A DNA stretch of 7,824 nt from JADHUC01 sp964617665 (GTDB taxonomy: Bacteria; Planctomycetota; Planctomycetia; Pirellulales; Pirellulaceae), in contig CAZUAH010000625.1 in the NCBI GenBank assembly GCA_964617665.1, forward strand, positions 1-7,824. Reading direction: 5' to 3'. A program made the translations under genes and the position numbers. Below are positions 4,617 through 7,824 of this stretch, in pieces. The notes under the pieces are model-generated. The model made no database searches. It saw nothing but the letters and a program-made list of their open reading frames with translations, and had not been told where the DNA came from. Each line of letters opens with the position of its first letter. Within the stretch, counting starts at the first letter, position 1.

Positions 4617-6584
4617 ATGAACACCAGATTGACCACACTGAAGACGATTCTCTGGGCACTCATGGGCATCCTAGCAGTGATGACCGTGGCGCGTTTCGCT
4701 CGTGGACTCGGCGGAACCACGGCACTCACGGACGTCACACCTTGGGGATTCTGGATAGCCTTTGATGTCATGTCAGGCGTAGCGTTGGCGGCGGGCGGGT
4801 TTGTCCTGGCCGCAACGGTCTACATCTTTGGCAGACAGGACTATCACCGCTTTGTCCGCCCCGCGATCCTGACCGCGTTTCTGGGCTACCTCGCCGTAGC
4901 CGTTGGGCTGCTATATGACCTGGGGCTGCCATGGCACATCTGGCATCCGATGATCTTTCCCCAGGAGCATTCGGTGCTGTTCGAAGTGGCCATGTGCGTG
5001 ATGTTATACCTGACGGTATTGTCCCTGGAGTTCGCTCCGGTGGTTCTCGAATACCCCTGGTTTGACCGCCCGCTATTTCAAAAGGTCCATCGCATCCTCA
5101 AAACGATTACCATTCCGCTGGTGATCACCGGAATTGTCCTTTCCACCCTACATCAATCATCATTGGGCTCGTTGTTCCTGATTACGCCGTATCGACTTCA
5201 TCCGCTTTGGTACAGCCCGATCATCTGGGTACTGTTCCTGATCTCGGCCGTTGGGCTGGGGCTGATGATGGTCATCATGGAGTCGTTCTTTTCGGCTTGG
5301 TTTTTTGGACATAAGCTGCGCAAGGATTTGCTAGCCGGCTTGGCGAGGGCTGCCTCGATCGTTCTGTTCGTGTATGCCGGTCTGAGGCTCGGTGATATGG
5401 TTGTACGCGACGTATTGGCCATCGCCTTTGACGGATCCTGGCAATCGTTGCTGTTCTGGTTCGAGCTGTTGCTCAGCGCGATCGTTCCGGCAACGCTTCT
5501 TTCGTTTCGTCGAATTCGCCAGAGCAGCCCCGGTCTTATCACCTGTGGGATGATGACGATCATGGGTGTCATCGGATATCGCTTCGACGTGTGTATCGAA
5601 GCGTTTGCCCGGCCGGATGACATGCCGTACTTCCCAAGTTGGATGGAACTGGCAGTCAGTTTCGGAATCGTGGCGGGCGCCATGCTGGTCTTCATCTTCT
5701 TCGTCGAGCGGTTGAAGGTTTACCCGCAAGAACACGCTGGCGAGGGGGACGCACCGCCGCATGGGCTGCCGAACATGGACTACAGCCCGACGGGCACACG
5801 AATGCTGTTGCCCGATTCGATCAACGCACCGCGGCGTTACTCGCTGGCCGCTCTGACCGGTGCTGCCGTGGCCATTGCGATTCTTCCTGCCCAGTTGTTT
5901 TCCGGAATGGAATTCACAACCACCTCGGTTTCGGGAACGCGGACGGTGGATGGCTGGATGCAGGAGCAAGCGGAAGGCCCCAGGCGCAAGATCTCCTTTG
6001 CCGGGCTTGGAAAACCGATGCCGCCCGACGCGCAACACGTCCGGTTGCTGATGATTGACGGTAATCGTGATGGACGCTTGGTGCTGTTCCCACACGGAAA
6101 CCACATAGCGGCGCTGGGGCAAAGTGATTCGTGCAGCAAGTGCCATCACTTGAACATGCCCTACGACCGGAACACTTCCTGCTGGGAGTGTCATCGTGAC
6201 ATGTACCTGGAGACGGACATCTTCGACCATTCGCGACATGTCGACAAGCTTGAAGGCAACCAGAGTTGTGTCGCCTGTCATCAGGATTCGAACTCAGTCA
6301 AAGACCGAGACACGGCTTCGGCGTGTACCGAATGCCACACGGATATGCTGGTCGAGAATTCGCTCGTCAGTTCGCCAGACGGCGGGATGCACGGGTTCGC
6401 CACCGGCTATATGGACGCTATGCACAAATTGTGCATTACGTGTCACGAGAATCACGTGAATCAGGAGCCGGACAAGTATCCGGCCAGCTTTGCGCAGTGT
6501 GCCAACTGCCACCGCGACAACGATGCCACTCGGCTCCACGAAATGGAACCCTACGTTTTTGACCGAGAAAACACGACGAAGTAA
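4617..6584 (+). CDS. NrfD/HmcC/DsrP-type membrane protein fused to a hexaheme c-type cytochrome domain
   Basis: This is a 655-residue fusion. Residues 1-365 form a polytopic NrfD-family domain with about ten membrane segments (near 10-27, 45-71, 83-101, 118-142, 161-179, 198-221, 240-258, 276-296, 307-325, 341-363), the module that handles quinol without cofactors in PsrC, HmcC and DsrP. A polar linker (364-407) precedes an eleventh segment (408-428). The C-terminal domain has six CXXCH heme motifs at C506, C522, C551, C570, C606 and C628. Spare histidines such as H493, H496, H538, H541 (FDHSRH), H592, H603, H613 and H641 could be second axial ligands, as in class III cytochromes. With ten segments and a cytoplasmic N-terminus, segment 11 would place the hemes in the periplasm, as c-heme attachment requires. 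The domain replaces the separate cytochrome subunits DsrJ/HmcA/TmcA. It starts three bases after the ferredoxin stop. Confidence 0.92.
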   Translation: MNTRLTTLKTILWALMGILAVMTVARFARGLGGTTALTDVTPWGFWIAFDVMSGVALAAGGFVLAATVYIFGRQDYHRFVRPAILTAFLGYLAVAVGLLYDLGLPWHIWHPMIFPQEHSVLFEVAMCVMLYLTVLSLEFAPVVLEYPWFDRPLFQKVHRILKTITIPLVITGIVLSTLHQSSLGSLFLITPYRLHPLWYSPIIWVLFLISAVGLGLMMVIMESFFSAWFFGHKLRKDLLAGLARAASIVLFVYAGLRLGDMVVRDVLAIAFDGSWQSLLFWFELLLSAIVPATLLSFRRIRQSSPGLITCGMMTIMGVIGYRFDVCIEAFARPDDMPYFPSWMELAVSFGIVAGAMLVFIFFVERLKVYPQEHAGEGDAPPHGLPNMDYSPTGTRMLLPDSINAPRRYSLAALTGAAVAIAILPAQLFSGMEFTTTSVSGTRTVDGWMQEQAEGPRRKISFAGLGKPMPPDAQHVRLLMIDGNRDGRLVLFPHGNHIAALGQSDSCSKCHHLNMPYDRNTSCWECHRDMYLETDIFDHSRHVDKLEGNQSCVACHQDSNSVKDRDTASACTECHTDMLVENSLVSSPDGGMHGFATGYMDAMHKLCITCHENHVNQEPDKYPASFAQCANCHRDNDATRLHEMEPYVFDRENTTK

Positions 6585-6586
6585 GC

Positions 6587-7690
6587 ATGGAAGACATACG
6601 AAACTGGATACATACGCAGCTCTGGTATCAGGTGCCGGTGAGCATCGCAGTGATCGACCGCGAGCATCACGTTGTCGAGGCCAATCCGCATTTCGCGCAG
6701 AACTACGGCGATTGGAAAGGCCGCTACTGCCACGAAGTGTACAAGGGTCTTTCCGAGCGATGCGAGAATTGCGCGGCTAGTAAGACATTTGTCGACGGCC
6801 TGGTTCGCCAACGAGAAGAGGAAGGAGTCGCCCGCGACGGCAAGCCGAGCCACTACCTGGTGCAAATGGTCCCGTTGATCGGTCAGGACGGTACTATCCG
6901 CTACGTCATCGAGATGTCCACGGACATCACGAGAATGAAACTGCTGGAGCAGGAGAAGCTGGACGCCGAACGCTTGGCAGCCGTCGGTCAAACCGTAGCT
7001 GGCTTGGCCCACGGCGTCAAGAATCTGCTGATGGGAATCGACGGTGGTATGTACGTGCTGCGGTCCGGCCTGGAACGAAGCGATGCGGGACGCATCCTCA
7101 AAGGCTGGGAAATGCTGGAGCAGGATATCGGCCGGATTACGGAGTTCGTGAAAGAGTTTCTCGAGTTCGCCAAGGGCCGCACCGCGCAGGTCGAACTTGT
7201 CGATCCCAACGAACCGGCCAGCGAAGTCGTGGCTCTATTCCGCGAGATGGCAAGACGAAAAGGCATCGAAATCCAGGCGGACTTTCAAAACGATCTCGCC
7301 GGGGCGAATATGGACAAGGACGGTATCCACACGTGCCTGGTCAATCTCGTGTCCAACGCACTGGATGCCTGTGAAGTGAGCGACAAACAAAACCGCCACG
7401 TGATGGTTTCGACGAGCGAGCGAGACGGCACGTTGATCTACAAGGTTGCTGACGATGGAGCCGGGATGGACTACGACATCAAGAAGAAGATCTTCTCCAG
7501 CTTCTTCAGCACCAAGGTCACAGGCAAAGGAACGGGGCTTGGGCTTCTGACGACGCGGAAGATCGCCCAGGAGCATGGAGGTACGGTATCGTTCGATTCC
7601 GCAGAGGGAGCGGGGTCGGTATTCCGTCTAGAGTTTCGCCGCGACAGGCTCCCGCAACTCAACGGGAATCAACAAGAGAAAATCGAGTAG
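6587..7690 (+). CDS. Soluble PAS-domain sensor histidine kinase
   Basis: This 367-residue kinase has no membrane segment, so it senses a cytoplasmic signal. Residues 10-115 are a PAS domain containing C48-H49 and C59-x2-C62 (CHEVYKGLSERCENC), a cysteine arrangement seen in other PAS sensors of anaerobes that may bind a metal or respond to redox. Residues 116-200 are a dimerisation/phosphoacceptor helix pair with H142 in AHGVKN. Residues 244-352 are the ATPase domain with N-box NLVSNALDA (253-261), G1 DDGAGMD (289-295), F-box IFSSFFSTK (302-310) and G2 GKGTGLGL (313-320). It starts two bases after the cytochrome-fusion stop, so it is co-transcribed with the redox complex. No receiver protein is encoded in the window and the upstream activator shows no receiver domain, so the phosphorylation partner is unknown. 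Confidence 0.94.
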   Translation: MEDIRNWIHTQLWYQVPVSIAVIDREHHVVEANPHFAQNYGDWKGRYCHEVYKGLSERCENCAASKTFVDGLVRQREEEGVARDGKPSHYLVQMVPLIGQDGTIRYVIEMSTDITRMKLLEQEKLDAERLAAVGQTVAGLAHGVKNLLMGIDGGMYVLRSGLERSDAGRILKGWEMLEQDIGRITEFVKEFLEFAKGRTAQVELVDPNEPASEVVALFREMARRKGIEIQADFQNDLAGANMDKDGIHTCLVNLVSNALDACEVSDKQNRHVMVSTSERDGTLIYKVADDGAGMDYDIKKKIFSSFFSTKVTGKGTGLGLLTTRKIAQEHGGTVSFDSAEGAGSVFRLEFRRDRLPQLNGNQQEKIE

Positions 7691-7743
7691 AAGCAATCCT
7701 GGTAGTGGTGCGGCTATCGATATTTGTCAGGTAGATTGTGGTC

Positions 7744-7823
7744 TGGGTGGCCGGGGTTGGAGGGCGCAAGCCCGAAACCCCGGGGCTTCCCTCGCGGACG
7801 CTCAGTCCAGCCCCGGCCACCCA
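7744..7823. repeat. Large intergenic palindromic element (18-bp arms, inner GCAA-loop hairpin)
   Basis: TGGGTGGCCGGGGTTGGA (7744-7761) pairs with TCCAGCCCCGGCCACCCA (7806-7823) at 17 of 18 positions; the exception is a T-G pair that is a wobble in RNA. Between the arms lie a hairpin GGGC-GCAA-GCCC (7762-7773) with a GNRA-type loop, and CCCCGGGG (7777-7784) flanked by GAA and TTC. The layout suggests a REP-like or multi-arm intergenic repeat, or a strong 3' end structure for the operon transcript. No T-run is visible before the window ends, so intrinsic termination is not supported. The preceding 7691-7743 shows nothing recognisable. Confidence 0.7.
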
Positions 7824-7824
7824 A

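Noticed and set aside
5331..6281. Long antisense open frame opposite the NrfD-cytochrome gene
   Set aside because: It overlaps the membrane and heme-motif coding region on the other strand, and its product is histidine/arginine-rich with no domain. Treated as a shadow.

Overview
The window is about 7.8 kb of roughly 56% GC bacterial DNA with every supported gene on the + strand. It holds one electron-transfer operon of the Hmc/Tmc/DsrMKJOP superfamily of membrane redox complexes, framed by two regulatory proteins. Such complexes are typical of anaerobes with periplasmic multiheme cytochromes, notably sulfate reducers (Desulfobacterota) and some uncultured lineages such as Planctomycetota. The lineage cannot be fixed from the sequence. 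The GC-rich intergenic palindromes fit an environmental genome rich in small repeats.

Layout. Positions 3-1118 hold the 3' part of a sigma-54-dependent activator (PAS remnant, AAA+ domain, Fis-type helix-turn-helix), cut by the window edge. Positions 1119-1684 are a long non-coding gap. It contains a dense cluster of TGCAAT/ATTGCA repeats, a G/C-homopolymer hairpin, several smaller inverted repeats and a clear ribosome binding site. Positions 1685-7690 are five tightly packed genes with overlaps of 1 and 4 nt and gaps of 3 and 2 nt: (a) a CCG-domain iron-sulfur protein like HdrD/DsrK/HmcF; (b) a NarI/DsrM/HmcE-like di-heme b membrane protein; (c) a four-cluster ferredoxin like HmcB/DsrO with a C-terminal membrane anchor; (d) an NrfD/HmcC/DsrP-type quinone-interacting membrane protein fused to a six-heme c-type cytochrome; (e) a soluble PAS histidine kinase with a cysteine cluster in its PAS domain. 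Positions 7691-7824 hold a large palindromic element that reaches the window end.

How the genes could work together (inference). The b/CCG pair forms a DsrMK-like module linking the quinone pool to a cytoplasmic thiol/disulfide or iron-sulfur partner. The ferredoxin/NrfD pair forms a DsrOP-like second quinone module. The fused hexaheme domain takes the place of the separate cytochrome subunit (DsrJ, HmcA or TmcA) and would exchange electrons with periplasmic cytochromes. The kinase is encoded last in the operon and may report redox state. The upstream sigma-54 activator may control the operon, perhaps through the TGCAAT cluster.

The most notable points are the NrfD-hexaheme fusion, the absence of a Tat signal on the ferredoxin, the TGCAAT cluster, and the two large palindromes.
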